Source: Durusdinium trenchii
Lineage: Eukaryota > Sar > Dinophyceae > Suessiales > Symbiodiniaceae
DNA length: 64,000 bases
Assembly (NCBI GenBank): GCA_963970005.1
Contig: CAXAMN010003891.1
Coordinates: 716,731 to 780,730, forward strand
Direction of reading: 5' to 3'
Shown here: positions 47,114 to 56,197 of the stretch, in pieces
How positions within the stretch are numbered: the stretch's first letter is position 1
Layout of the letters: each line of letters opens with the position of its first letter
The notes under the pieces: model-generated
The model's input: only the letters and a program-made list of their open reading frames with translations
Database searches by the model: none
Told to the model about the DNA's origin: nothing
Position numbers and translations under genes: made by a program

Positions 47114-47992
47114 CCTTTGGGGGAGATGGGACATGAATGACTAAAGCACAGCGAAGCCCAATCCGCTCGGAAAGAATAATTAGCCATGAATGAAGAGGTA
47201 TCTCAGTATCTCCTTGAATTTTGGTAGTTGAGAGGTAGTTTGAGTCTGAGTTCTTGTGGTGCTAAGGCCGTGATGATGGTCATCGCGCTTTGTCCTGGCC
47301 CTAGCACATGGCTGTGTTTGGTCGAAGGGGTGTTTGGCACGTGCGACTGCTGGGGAAACTGGCTATATATGCAGATCTATACCTGCTTGAGGTTTTTGGT
47401 CACACCTTTGTGGTGCTTAGTTAGCTTAGTTCCAGCAGCATCAGGTAAACACATGCGCAGAGTCCAGCTGTCATCAGGCGCATGGATTTCTTTCACCGCC
47501 CTGGATATTTCCATTCACCCCGAACATCCCCGAACTCATTCTGGGTGGTGGGCATCAGATGTGGAGGTAGGATATGTCCATCCGATCTGGTCATGTCCCC
47601 ATTCCCATCACCTGCAAAACTCTTTTGGGGCCAACCTCCACTCCAGAACAGGTGGAACCTTCTCACCTGGATTGAAGCTCCGGCCGAGACGATGCCGCCT
47701 CTGTTGTGACCGGCACCACACGCCACACCGTCCTCATGGTCTTGGAACGAACGTGGTCTCATACACCACTCGTGTACCTGTTGTGGTTCAGAGGTCCACC
47801 CAAGTGATGGAAGCGACAAACAAGAAGGATGAATACGATTCATTTGATATTCTCTCAAGCCAGGACGACCCTGAGCCACCCACAGACCACTCCAAATAGT
47901 GGTTTCTTTTTCCCCATCATCGCAGGGGTCTGGTTAGGTTTTCCGGTCCTAGAGGCAAAGAAGCCCACGATACCCGTGACGTTTGCGCGCAG

Positions 47993-48149
47993 TTCCACGG
48001 GTCTGCCTGCCACTCGACCGACCGACCAGAGTCAGCACGTGAGCAGTGCAGCTGAGGCTTTTTCGGTGAGTGCGGGGGCCAAGCATGTGTACAGCCAGAT
48101 GAGGTACTCCTACTCATTTCATTTCTCAGGAAAAGTGGAAAAGCGTTAA
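47993..48149 (+). CDS. Unassigned terminal exon candidate
   Basis: A TTTGCGCGCAG acceptor-like site opens a frame ending in TAA. The peptide contains DQSQHVSSAAEAFSVSAGAK and ends HFSGKVEKR. Codon choice is coding-like. The family is not recognised. Half of a family A element follows at about 48231-48280. Confidence 0.33.
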
Positions 48150-48520
48150 GCATATTTATATGAGTTTCGGGGGAGTTGATTCAGATTCCCCACAGACATG
48201 ATGGAACAGATGGATGTTCCAGGGTTGGTTATTCCCTAGCGATCTACCTTCTCAGAAGGTACGGCTGGACCCTGCCAAGGAGCTTCAGGACGAGCCAGCA
48301 TGAGCCAGCTGCAGGGAATTCTTTAAGCACTTATATACCAGGTTTGGGTCTGTCCTATTATATACCTGTAACACTAGTCAGTAAACAATCATCACTACTT
48401 TTGGACAAGGCCTTTACTAACCATCATCATCCACTGTCACAGGTAATAGGATAGACCCAATACTAAGTATATATACTTCTTAGAATGCTCCGTTTTTTCT
48501 TGGCCGAACATTCCAGCCAG

Positions 48521-48734
48521 GTGTCTTCGACGCCTTCCCACCGGTCCTTGCAGCCTTCGCCTCGTCCTAGGTCCCGGTCCTTCGTGTCGGGAAAGCCGGT
48601 CACTTTGAGAGGCGGAACCGTCCGAGGCGTTCGGGCAACCGCCGTGGGTTTCGGGACACCCGGAGAATCATCGCAGATCATGGAGAAATGCCCAGCTTCT
48701 TGGAGTGTCCGAAGGCCATGGAGAGCAGCTGCAG
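48521..48734 (+). CDS. Unassigned internal exon candidate (71 codons)
   Basis: A TTCCAGCCAG acceptor-like site and a GCTGCAG|GTTAGA donor-like site bracket 71 codons plus one base. The first half is Ser/Pro/Arg-rich (SHRSLQPSPRPRSRSFVSG), then a Gly/Val part and EKCPASWSVRRPWRAAA. Low-complexity basic residues fit an RS-like or disordered segment, not a fold I recognise. A family F element sits 36 bp into the following intron. Confidence 0.4.
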
Positions 48735-48769
48735 GTTAGATGCATTAGACTATCTTTAGACTCATGAAG

Positions 48770-48866
48770 ATGTAGACTCTTGAGGACCATACTGAGGACC
48801 ATAACACCCCCCCAAGCCTGAAGAGGTGTTTCAAATGGGGTGGGTGTATGAATCACGAGTCTACAT
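48770..48866. mobile_element. Inverted-repeat element, family F
   Basis: The ends ATGTAGACTCTTGAGG and ATGAATCACGAGTCTACAT are inverted repeats. The centre CCCCCCCAAGCCTGAAGAGG matches the copy at 27884. Confidence 0.75.
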
Positions 48867-49014
48867 GATCATAGCTAACAGCTGAGAAATCGATCTCCAA
48901 TGTGAGCTAGTCAGTTGCACCGATGTTCATGGCATATGATCTCTATAGGCCAAAGACCTTATTGTACTGGAGTTGGACATCCAAAAAAAACAGGAGAAAA
49001 AACAGCTGAATGCG

Positions 49015-49130
49015 GTTCAGGACCAGGTTTTAACTGGGTAAGACTGGACTTGTAGGGTGATATTCGCGTGAGGTTCAGGACCAGGTTTTTGCTGGGAAAG
49101 ACTTGACTTCTAGGGTGATTCTCGCGGGTA
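49015..49130. repeat. Tandem repeat, 58-bp unit, two copies
   Basis: Both units begin GGTTCAGGACCAGGTTTT and contain TAGGGTGAT and TTCGCG or TCGCG. They have diverged at about ten positions. Confidence 0.8.
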
Positions 49131-49168
49131 TATGGGGTATACTGCGGTATACTGTCTACTTCCCCAAG

Positions 49169-49299
49169 TGGATGAAGTCGAGTCAAAAGCCACCGCTTCG
49201 CTGTTCGCGGCAGGCAGCACGTCCTCCGTGCCATCCCCACCGGCACGTGCTCACATGGCGAGGGAGCCAAGTGAGGCTTCTCATGCTAAGCTGCGGAGA
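49169..49299 (+). CDS. Unassigned exon candidate, Ala/Ser/Pro-rich
   Basis: A TTCCCCAAG acceptor-like site and a GTAGTT donor-like site bound a frame reading DEVESKATASLFAAGSTSSV, then PSPPARAHMAREPSEASHAK. The composition suggests a disordered region. The family is not recognised. Confidence 0.35.
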
Positions 49300-49634
49300 G
49301 TAGTTTGCCGCGAATATCTTCAGGTTTCTTTAGGTGTCTTCTGCAACTACCAAATTGACATCCATATACTCCGATTCGGACATCAGTCCCTCCATCCACC
49401 CAGCCAGCGTCAGGAATACGGCGGTAGCTACGCGACCTGACCTCCAATACCCTGGAAACTGGACGAGATCTCGGACGCTTGAGTTCACCTCGACTACACC
49501 GAAAGTTCATATGGAACCTGATGGCATGAACCTACCGATTTTCCTCTACAAACCGGGCTTATATAGTCTATTCCAGAAAACCTGAGAATGGCTCCCTGGA
49601 AGGGTGTTTTCCTCTACAAACCGGGCTTTTTTTT

Positions 49635-49773
49635 TCAATGTGGGTCTCTGAGCCAGGGCGTGTGCAAGTTGCGGACTTTGTTGGGAAAGATGACGTGGCC
49701 ATAGGCATCAGCCGCCTCGTCCAGCTCAATGTCCTCTGTAGCAGCGCTGGCGCTTGTGGGCAGCTTGGCCCTG
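49635..49773 (-). CDS. Unassigned minus-strand exon candidate
   Basis: On the minus strand a GGGCTTCAG acceptor-like site opens a frame with strongly GC3-rich codons, including ATEDIELDEAADAYGHVIFP followed by NKVRN. A GT at the KV codons could be the donor. The plus strand is also open here, but its codons are less coding-like. A second minus-strand candidate lies at 50148-50226, so both may belong to one gene running right to left. Confidence 0.35.
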
Positions 49774-50147
49774 CTGAAGCCCAGGCAGACATGACACCGG
49801 CAGCATGGGAAGGGGGATGGGTAGACCTCATCCATCCACTGCTGGTGCACTGCACCTTGAAACACTTTGAACCTTCATGTACTGTTGACATTTGGCTACA
49901 TTTAAGAGATACTAGTTTCCAGTGTTCAAGGAAATTCGGAATACCCTTGCTGGTGTTCCAGACGTACATCCCTCAGGCTTGGGATCTTTGTGGCCTTTAA
50001 GGAATCAGAAGCCTGTGTGCACAGATTAAGACAGCGCAGATCAAGACCGATTCTTCTAACCACTTCAGACGGCTTCTTATATCTTCACGCTCTTTGCGAC
50101 CTGACTTCTTTAGAACATGGGACATGACATGACCCTATAGAAGACAG

Positions 50148-50226
50148 CTACTTGTACCATCTTGGACTGGTCCGAGCTACGAACAGGTCGGGGAGACCAG
50201 GCAGACCCACCGCGTCGATGTCCGGT
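50148..50226 (-). CDS. Unassigned minus-strand exon candidate
   Basis: After a CGTCCTGCAG acceptor-like site on the minus strand the frame reads RPDIDAVGLPGLPDLFVART and then reaches TAG. Codons are GC3-rich. It could precede the candidate at 49635-49773 in a minus-strand gene, if a donor lies near the DLF codons. The family is not recognised. Confidence 0.28.
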
Positions 50227-52142
50227 CTGCAGGACGCGTGGATCTGGTGAGACACCGAAGGTGGTGATGCAAGCCAGGCGGGAGCGGTGAAACAGGGGGT
50301 TTTGATACACAACCTGGTGGAGGAACGGGGAGGTTTACTGAGTCTACGCATGTTTATTGCAAGAATGCTCTTTCGTGGTGTGGGGTCTTCACCACATGAA
50401 TTAGTATCTCTATTTGGGATGATGACCATGTAGCGGATGAATGAGTTCTTTGAACATGTGGGTGGGCACTGGAGCATGACCAGGGATCTCCCGAGTCTTG
50501 TCTTTTGTTCTTTTGAGATGATCGTACCCCCTGAAGTGTATCATCCACTCGAGTCCAAGCCGATTCGCCCTGAACCCAGATCTTCACGCCCCTGGTAAGA
50601 AGATGTTTTTTCAGAAGTTCACGGTGGTCCTAAGATTCTATTGGGGAAAAGAACGCCGAAAACACACACAAATGATCCTGTTTGCCGCAAAATGCATCCA
50701 ACGAGCACTGAGGTACCCCCAATCAGAACCGTCCCCATGTTCCACCCCATCGGGTCGCAGGAATGACTACCCCACCACACCAGTCCGGAGCCTTGGCGCC
50801 GGCAGTTGCGACTCTGACTGAACAACGGATTGAGTTGTTCGAAGTGGGGACGGTGTGGTTTTTGTTTTCTCCACGAATCCTCCACAAGGACCAGTTCCAC
50901 AGGGGACTTCACCCACCCACTCATGGTGAGTGGATCACCTGCTTTGAGGGGAATGGGGTACAGTTACATGGCAGATAGAACAGATAGAGCAGGACGGCGG
51001 GTTGTATATCAAAGAATCGTCACACCGAAAGCTTTGACAAGTAGTTGGCGAAAGCATTTGAGCAAAGTGAAAGTGGACCACGCAGAGGAGCCACTGCGAG
51101 TGTCAATTAGATTTTGTCGTCCAAAAAACGACTGAGGAGTCCTCAAATTACAAGGATGGCCTCTTGATAAACCATCAAGAAGGGCATCACATACCCTTCA
51201 ATCTATACTGTGCCCACAGAGATTTACAAGAAATTACTCTTCATTGCAGTGCATTTATGTGGTGCGATGCCTGAGTAATGCTTGCTAGGTTTGCTCAATG
51301 TGTCGCAAAGTCATACAAATTCCTCACCTTGAAGAAGTACCTCAAGAGGAGTTAAGTAGTTGTAATGCAGCTTCACGTGGTGCTTGTTGTTTCTCCCCTC
51401 CTTGTTACAAGACAATCTCCCTTCAAAGGACTTCTTTGAGTCTTCCATGCCATAGTTCCAGCGATGTTTTCCAACCTCTCCATGTTCAAATATATATGTT
51501 CACTCACTGTCAAGACACTCCCCCCCGTACCTCCACAGTGACCTTCTGAGACTTTAAGTGACCTTATGAGACCAGTCACCCGGGGTACCTATGGGATAGT
51601 CCATACTGTGGGTTCTTCAGCCTTTGGAAGTAGCTTCTTGTTGCTACTCCCGTTTGGGCTCCTGTCCCATCTCCTCAGGTGACCGGTGGTTAGACCCCCC
51701 TGGCACCCACGGAGCCCTAGGGACTAGTCCTGCGATCGGAGCGCCCCGTTCGCTTCGCGTCTCTTCTCGCTCCGCTACTGCAGACGGGCGACTCCCGCAC
51801 CTCCCGACGCATGCGCGCGGGTCGCATGAGGCCGGTCGCGCCAGGGCGAAAGTGGAAAGTCGGACACCAAAACGCCACACACCTGGGCAGCATGCTTGTT
51901 GTGTGTGTTTTGTTTGGTGCTGATCGTCCTTGGAGTTTAGGAGATATGATGAAGGGTTGGCTGGTTGTGTGGCTCTGAGGCTGCAAGAGTTGCAAGGGTT
52001 GAAGGGCAACAGGGCCGTAGACGCTATGTATGTGCAAATGGTCAACATGTTCTTTGCCAAACTGATAACATGTTTGAAGACTAAGTAACTTACTATGAGG
52101 TTCTTCATCCGTGCCCTCCCATCATCTTCATCCTTGGTTTAG
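50227..52142. other. Non-coding stretch, with a family A variant
   Basis: It contains the 51648-51722 element, which begins CCCGTTTGGGCTCCTG and ends GGAGCCCTAGGG, and a GC-rich segment at 51723-51850 that could encode a basic, Ser/Ala/Arg-rich N-terminus such as a transit peptide for the following uL24 gene. That link is speculation. Nothing else is recognisable. Confidence 0.45.
51648..51722. mobile_element. Short inverted-repeat element, family A variant
   Basis: It shares CCCATCTCCTCAGGTG and the CCCGTTTGGGCTCC end with the inverted copy at 2787-2881. A family G variant lies about 20 bp upstream. Confidence 0.5.
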
Positions 52143-54527
52143 CATGTTTGGAAGAGAACGTACTGCACTCGTCGGACGCCAGGTCCATCTTGGATGGCCG
52201 TCAGATCGCCGTGCGGGTGAACCGGAAGACCAACAAGTCCATCAAGTTCCGCATGCACGTGGGGCGACTGCAGTAGGGTCAGAGCCGGGATGTGCTATGG
52301 GGGAAGCACATCTTCATGCGGCATACGGATAGCATGCGCGATGGGTATGGGACTTGGCGAGGAAAACCCCCTGTAGTAGCAAAGAGTGCATCAGCACCTG
52401 TACAGAGTTTTTCAGTGGATGCAGTTCTGCGTCCCTCTTTGTTACCTGTTGCCATCTAAAGCACTTCATTTTTGGAGGGAAAGGCGTTGGGCATCCCATG
52501 TCCTGCCCGGTCCCGGCCGACTTTGTGGGCGGCGCGCCGCCAGACCTCTCGCTCGAAGCCGCCGCGACCGCGGTCGTTCAGGTGATGCCGGGAGACATTG
52601 TGCAGATCATGAAGGGCAAGGACAAGGGCAAGGCGATCCGCTTTGGGTCCAATCTGCTAGTCTGAAAAAAGATCCGGACCATGGTAGAAATCCGAAGAAA
52701 AACATCATGCTGTAGAGCTTGGAAGCCTATCAGCTGAAATTCATGGCCGAAAGGGGATGTTGATTGATGGCCCTTCCAAAGCTGTCCACTAGTCCCCACT
52801 GGTGGTGACTCAAACGGCATTTGCGGCACCCTGGGTCCAGCGGCCGCTCCCTGCGGCCGTCCTGCCGCGTCGGAGGTGACCGAAGTGCTCCGCATCTACC
52901 CCAAGTGGAACCGGATCCTTTGCTTGGGAGTGAACTACTGCATCAAGCACGTGAGGCCGGCCTAGGGGGGGGAGTGAAATGGACCGGCTTTTTTGGTGCT
53001 GGGTGGGCCTTGGTAGTGGTGGGTCTAGATGAGGTTGGGCCCGAGATGGTTGGGATCGGCAAGCAGGTTATACATGGTTATACGAGATGTGCATGGCCAG
53101 CACAACCAAGCAGGTTTGCTAGACTAATGATAGGAGTTTGATACTGTAGAGGTAGTTGATCCACACTAAACAATGGAAAAGAGTCAAATCCATTTCATTG
53201 TTTTCCGTGCAGTGTAGCATGCTTGTCTCTTTGCTACACGTTCCGGACAACCGTGCAACTTGCTGAGAGGCCACAGCGCGAAGATGAGGTCGGACAGCGT
53301 GTGCAGGCAGGGACAGCTCCTGGTCATTGAGGAGTGGAGAAACCCGGACGACATGGCGTACGGATCGTGCGCGATTCAATGTGATTCCCTCCGTCCTGAT
53401 GGTACATCGCTATGAGGCTATGAAGTTGATTGCGGTAGATATATGGAACATGTTTTTTTGTTCGGCTCAGTTGCGAAGGAGGAAGGGGCACAGCCAAGAG
53501 ATGAAGACGAGAGGATCACCCCAAGTAGATGTGACGGATCAGGATGACAAGTGCCCGCCCACAGACTCCATGTACCACCTACTTGCCGATAGACGTGCTT
53601 GAAAGGGTCGCTCCCGAGCCTCGCTGCAGGTTGAGGCTCCCATGCACTCCTCCTGCGCAAGGAGATCCCAGATTGCTCCAGGTTCTTTCATGATCCCTAG
53701 GGATCCAAATACCTTCTCAGGTACGGTGATTGGAGACACTCTTATGTGGGTTTTGAGGGTCCAAGTACCTTCTCAGAAGATACTTGGATCGCTAGGGAAT
53801 CAGATGGCACTCACTGAGTGCCCCAAAACCATCCGGATCCCATCCCGAAACGTTCGAAACACGTGGTGAAAGGCCCAGGCCCTCAGAAAGGCCCGTGCTC
53901 GTGAAAGTGGATCACCTGCCGGGAAGACCGAACTTGGGAGGGGCACTCGGACCCCGAAACCATCGAAGAACGAGGTGGAAAGACCTCGTCCACCGTGGGT
54001 TTTTGGTCCCGAAACTGAGGGGAGTCAGGAGGGTGGTGCATGCTCTGTCAACCTGAAATATTCTATAGGGATCTATAGGGAAACTGAGTGGAAGTGGGTG
54101 AAAACAGATTGGAAGCTGGTGAAAACACGGTGGGGGAGTGATAGATGTCGATGTACTGAGCCACATTGAGCTGCAGACTTTGCTGCATTGATCATGTTTG
54201 ATCCTTTGAAGATGGAGTCAAAAGCGGAGATGCCATCAAAACTGATCTTTTGATGTTGAGCAGGGTTATCACAAAGCAGAAAGTGGAACAGGCCAGTTCC
54301 GTAGAACATGCTGGTTTGAAGGGGCTTGCAATTAAAGTTGAAGATGTGGGTCATGGTATGACATCTGAATGACAGACATCAATTGAAATGTTGTCATTAA
54401 CCCCCACCCCACACCACCCTCCGCATCCGCATTCCCTCAGGTCATGCACTATGACCCCGAAGAGCAGATCGCCGGCCCTCTGGGGATCCGCTTCGAGAAG
54501 AGAGTCAAGAAGGCGCCCATGTTCTGA
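52143..54527 (+). CDS. Organellar (bacterial-type) ribosomal protein uL24, multi-exon
   Basis: Nuclear gene for large-subunit protein uL24 of an organelle ribosome. Exons: 52143-52258 (tentative), 52582-52632, 52876-52959, 53277-53306, 53630-53656 and 54441-54527, all in phase 0. The second has the KOW motif (GDIVQIMKGKDKGK), the third continues VTEVLRIYPKWNRILCLGVN and YCIKHVRP, the fourth reads REDEVGQRVQ, the fifth VEAPMHSSC and the last VMHYDPEEQIAGPLGIRFEK followed by a basic tail. This follows bacterial and mitochondrial L24 order: KOW, GVNxxKKHxxP, EAPxHxSNV, DP. Cys replaces the usual Asn before VMHYD. Introns 2-5 start with GC and end in AG; intron 1 starts with GT. Intron 5 holds a family A element at 53695-53798. 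The N-terminus and the choice between mitochondrion and plastid are unresolved. Exon 4 could alternatively start a few bases earlier. Confidence 0.78.
53695..53798. mobile_element. Short inverted-repeat element, family A, inside a uL24 intron
   Basis: The ends CCCTAGGGATCCAAATACC and ATACTTGGATCGCTAGGG flank two AAGTACCTTCTCAGAAG-type palindromes. It lies 39 bp into the last intron of the uL24 gene. Confidence 0.75.
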
Positions 54528-54628
54528 CCAGCGCCCGATGTTGGGGTCTGGCCTGGTCTCCGGCGTGTTTCGTACAAGAAAAAGACGAAGGAGTTTTCTG
54601 ATGGACAATACTAGGTAGGTCTGGGTGG

Positions 54629-54669
54629 GGTCAGGGCTTGAGTACGCCATTTTGGCTCAAGCCCTGACC
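54629..54669. repeat. Perfect 14-bp inverted repeat with spliced-leader loop
   Basis: GGTCAGGGCTTGAG and CTCAAGCCCTGACC pair perfectly around a 13-base loop. The right arm overlaps the 3' end of the spliced-leader relic. Transcribed, it would form a strong hairpin about 65 bases upstream of the Gag start. Confidence 0.85.
54642..54661 (+). other. Relic of the dinoflagellate spliced leader
   Basis: The dinoflagellate spliced leader ends GCCATTTTGGCTCAAG, and these 16 bases are present exactly at 54646-54661. They are preceded by GTAC, which fits the leader's GTA with one inserted C. Such relics mark DNA derived from trans-spliced, reverse-transcribed messenger RNA. It lies 72 bp upstream of the Gag start codon. 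Confidence 0.85.
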
Positions 54670-54733
54670 GCATAGGTTTTTGTCATGAGGGTCCTTGGGA
54701 TCCTCGCGGTCGGCCTGATTTGGTCGCTAGGCC

Positions 54734-56197
54734 ATGTTTCCTTCCGCCATGGCGGCAGCTTCGGTGTCGTCGGTTCAGGATGCCCTGGACCACTTTCAGG
54801 TGTCGGCCCCTCTCTGGCAAGCTTTTGTTCGCGAAGCAGGCGATCCCACCGACGACCTTCGACTACTTGCTGCACTCCCTGGCTCGGTGATTGCAGCCTC
54901 TTTGGCCCAGGCGAGCTTCGACGACGGCACCCCCTTGACCGCGGTGCAGGCCGCCCAGGTGGGGCTGGTGTGGAAACTGGCGAGGAGGATTATGTTTGTG
55001 AAAGGAGGGGGCAACACTCCCACCTCACCTCCAAGAGGTTCGACGGCAACGGCACGGACTACATCCGGGGAGTTTGGGAAGGAGGCGAAGGAGAGGACTT
55101 TGAAGTTCACGCAGGTGCTCGACCAGGGAGACGATGGGGAGTTCGAGGTCCTCAACGAAGAGGCAAAGATGACACTGCTCCAGAAGTACGTGTTGATGAC
55201 AGGTGCACTGCCCGAGGAGGAGGAGGAGCCCACGATAGAGCAGTTGTCGGCCCTGAAGAAGAAGTTGAGCCTGGGAAAACCTCCATACTGCGACTTCGGC
55301 GTGTTCGTCCCGTTCGGCAGGAAGGCACTACGAGCTTCGAAATACAAGACATGGATCCCAACGGCGGACGGCTATGTTGCGAAGGAACTTCCAGGTCCGG
55401 CGAACTTCACTCAGTGGAGAGCTTGCTATCGGGTGTTCACGACAGCCATGCTGATGCTAGAGGAATGCACCCTGGCACCTTTGCACGCCTACGAGCTCTT
55501 CGTGGAGAAACTGACCAGAGCATACCCCGAGGCCTGGCATTTGGTGTATGCGGCAGACGAGATGGCACGGAGCGAACTTCTATCGAGGTTGAAGCTGAAG
55601 ATCAACATGGACATGAAGGGCGGGAAGGCGGCTCCATTCGCTTTCGAAGAGAAGAAACCATGGGAAGCGATCATCAAAATGGTGCCAAGCGAACTGAAAT
55701 TTTGGCAGGACCAGGTGCATGGTCCGGCCCTGACGTGGTTGGCCTCGGGATCAAAGGGAAGAGTGCAAACTCCTCAGGAGACCATCGCACAAGGTGCAGT
55801 TCGAGGAGGAGCAGAAGCTTTAATGCCATCGATGGAGTCGGGGGCATTTGGACAGGCTTCGTCATCGACTACCCCATCTACCAGAAGGCAGGTGAATCGA
55901 GAACGAAAAGAAGCGAAGAAGAGGAAGTGGCAGGCGGAACGCGAAGAACTCCAACGACTTCGAGATGCACGGCACGAAGGCAGTGGCGAGCGAAGGTCAG
56001 GAGGAAAAGGAAAGGGGAAAAAGGGCGGAGGAGGGAAGCAAGCGGAATCTGTTTGCTTCTCATGGAACAACGGGAACTCTCCGTGTGGATCTTTGCCAGC
56101 TGGCGCCGAATGTGCAAATACGATCAAACGGGCTCACAAGTGCTCTTCATGCGGTTCGCCAGGTCACCCGTCTCATCGATGTCAGGGCAAGAGGTGA
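54734..56197 (+). CDS. Retrotransposon Gag-like protein with CCHC zinc knuckle
   Basis: Nucleocapsid-type structural protein that would package element RNA in the cytoplasm. The 487-codon frame starts at ATG 54734; a second ATG at 54749 has a better initiation context. It has a helical N-terminal part, an acidic run near residue 155 followed by EQLSALKKKL, a central helical domain, and a Lys/Arg/Gly-rich stretch near residues 390-435. A cysteine motif CFSWNNGNSPCG precedes a perfect CX2CX4HX4C knuckle (CSSCGSPGHPSHRC) at 56141-56182. It overlaps the next frame, which is -1 relative to it. Two slippery heptamers lie in its Lys/Gly-rich region. The spliced-leader relic upstream suggests the source transcript was trans-spliced. 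The Gag assignment rests on the knuckle and position. Confidence 0.75.
   Translation: MFPSAMAAASVSSVQDALDHFQVSAPLWQAFVREAGDPTDDLRLLAALPGSVIAASLAQASFDDGTPLTAVQAAQVGLVWKLARRIMFVKGGGNTPTSPPRGSTATARTTSGEFGKEAKERTLKFTQVLDQGDDGEFEVLNEEAKMTLLQKYVLMTGALPEEEEEPTIEQLSALKKKLSLGKPPYCDFGVFVPFGRKALRASKYKTWIPTADGYVAKELPGPANFTQWRACYRVFTTAMLMLEECTLAPLHAYELFVEKLTRAYPEAWHLVYAADEMARSELLSRLKLKINMDMKGGKAAPFAFEEKKPWEAIIKMVPSELKFWQDQVHGPALTWLASGSKGRVQTPQETIAQGAVRGGAEALMPSMESGAFGQASSSTTPSTRRQVNRERKEAKKRKWQAEREELQRLRDARHEGSGERRSGGKGKGKKGGGGKQAESVCFSWNNGNSPCGSLPAGAECANTIKRAHKCSSCGSPGHPSHRCQGKR
56011..56026 (+). promoter_or_regulatory. Two tandem -1 slippery heptamers in gag
   Basis: In the gag frame, A-AAG-GGG at 56011-56017 and A-AAG-GGC at 56020-56026 both fit the XXXYYYZ rule. 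The downstream polyprotein is in the -1 frame and is open here. Slippage at this point would make a fusion lacking the zinc knuckle. Reinitiation at ATG 56179, which overlaps the gag stop, is an alternative. Confidence 0.45.

Larger units (their letters stand above)
43035..47992. other. Non-coding stretch with elements and minisatellites
   Basis: It holds a short family A element at 43500, a GCTCAA minisatellite at about 44145-44205, a family C element at 44707, a family B element at 45072, a family D element at 45678 and a CAT tract at 47085. Open frames at 45438-45716 and 47228-47899 have no domain, and a competing frame overlaps the second, so I do not call them genes. Confidence 0.5.

Noticed and set aside
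47228-47899. 223-codon open frame
   Set aside because: No start context or motif, and a second frame at 47482-47709 overlaps it with similar quality.
54685-56148. First half of an 863-codon frame overlapping gag
   Set aside because: Composition is Arg/Gly/Ser-rich and without motifs, as expected of an overlapping frame; only its part after about 56149 matches a protein family. The openness itself is kept as a finding.
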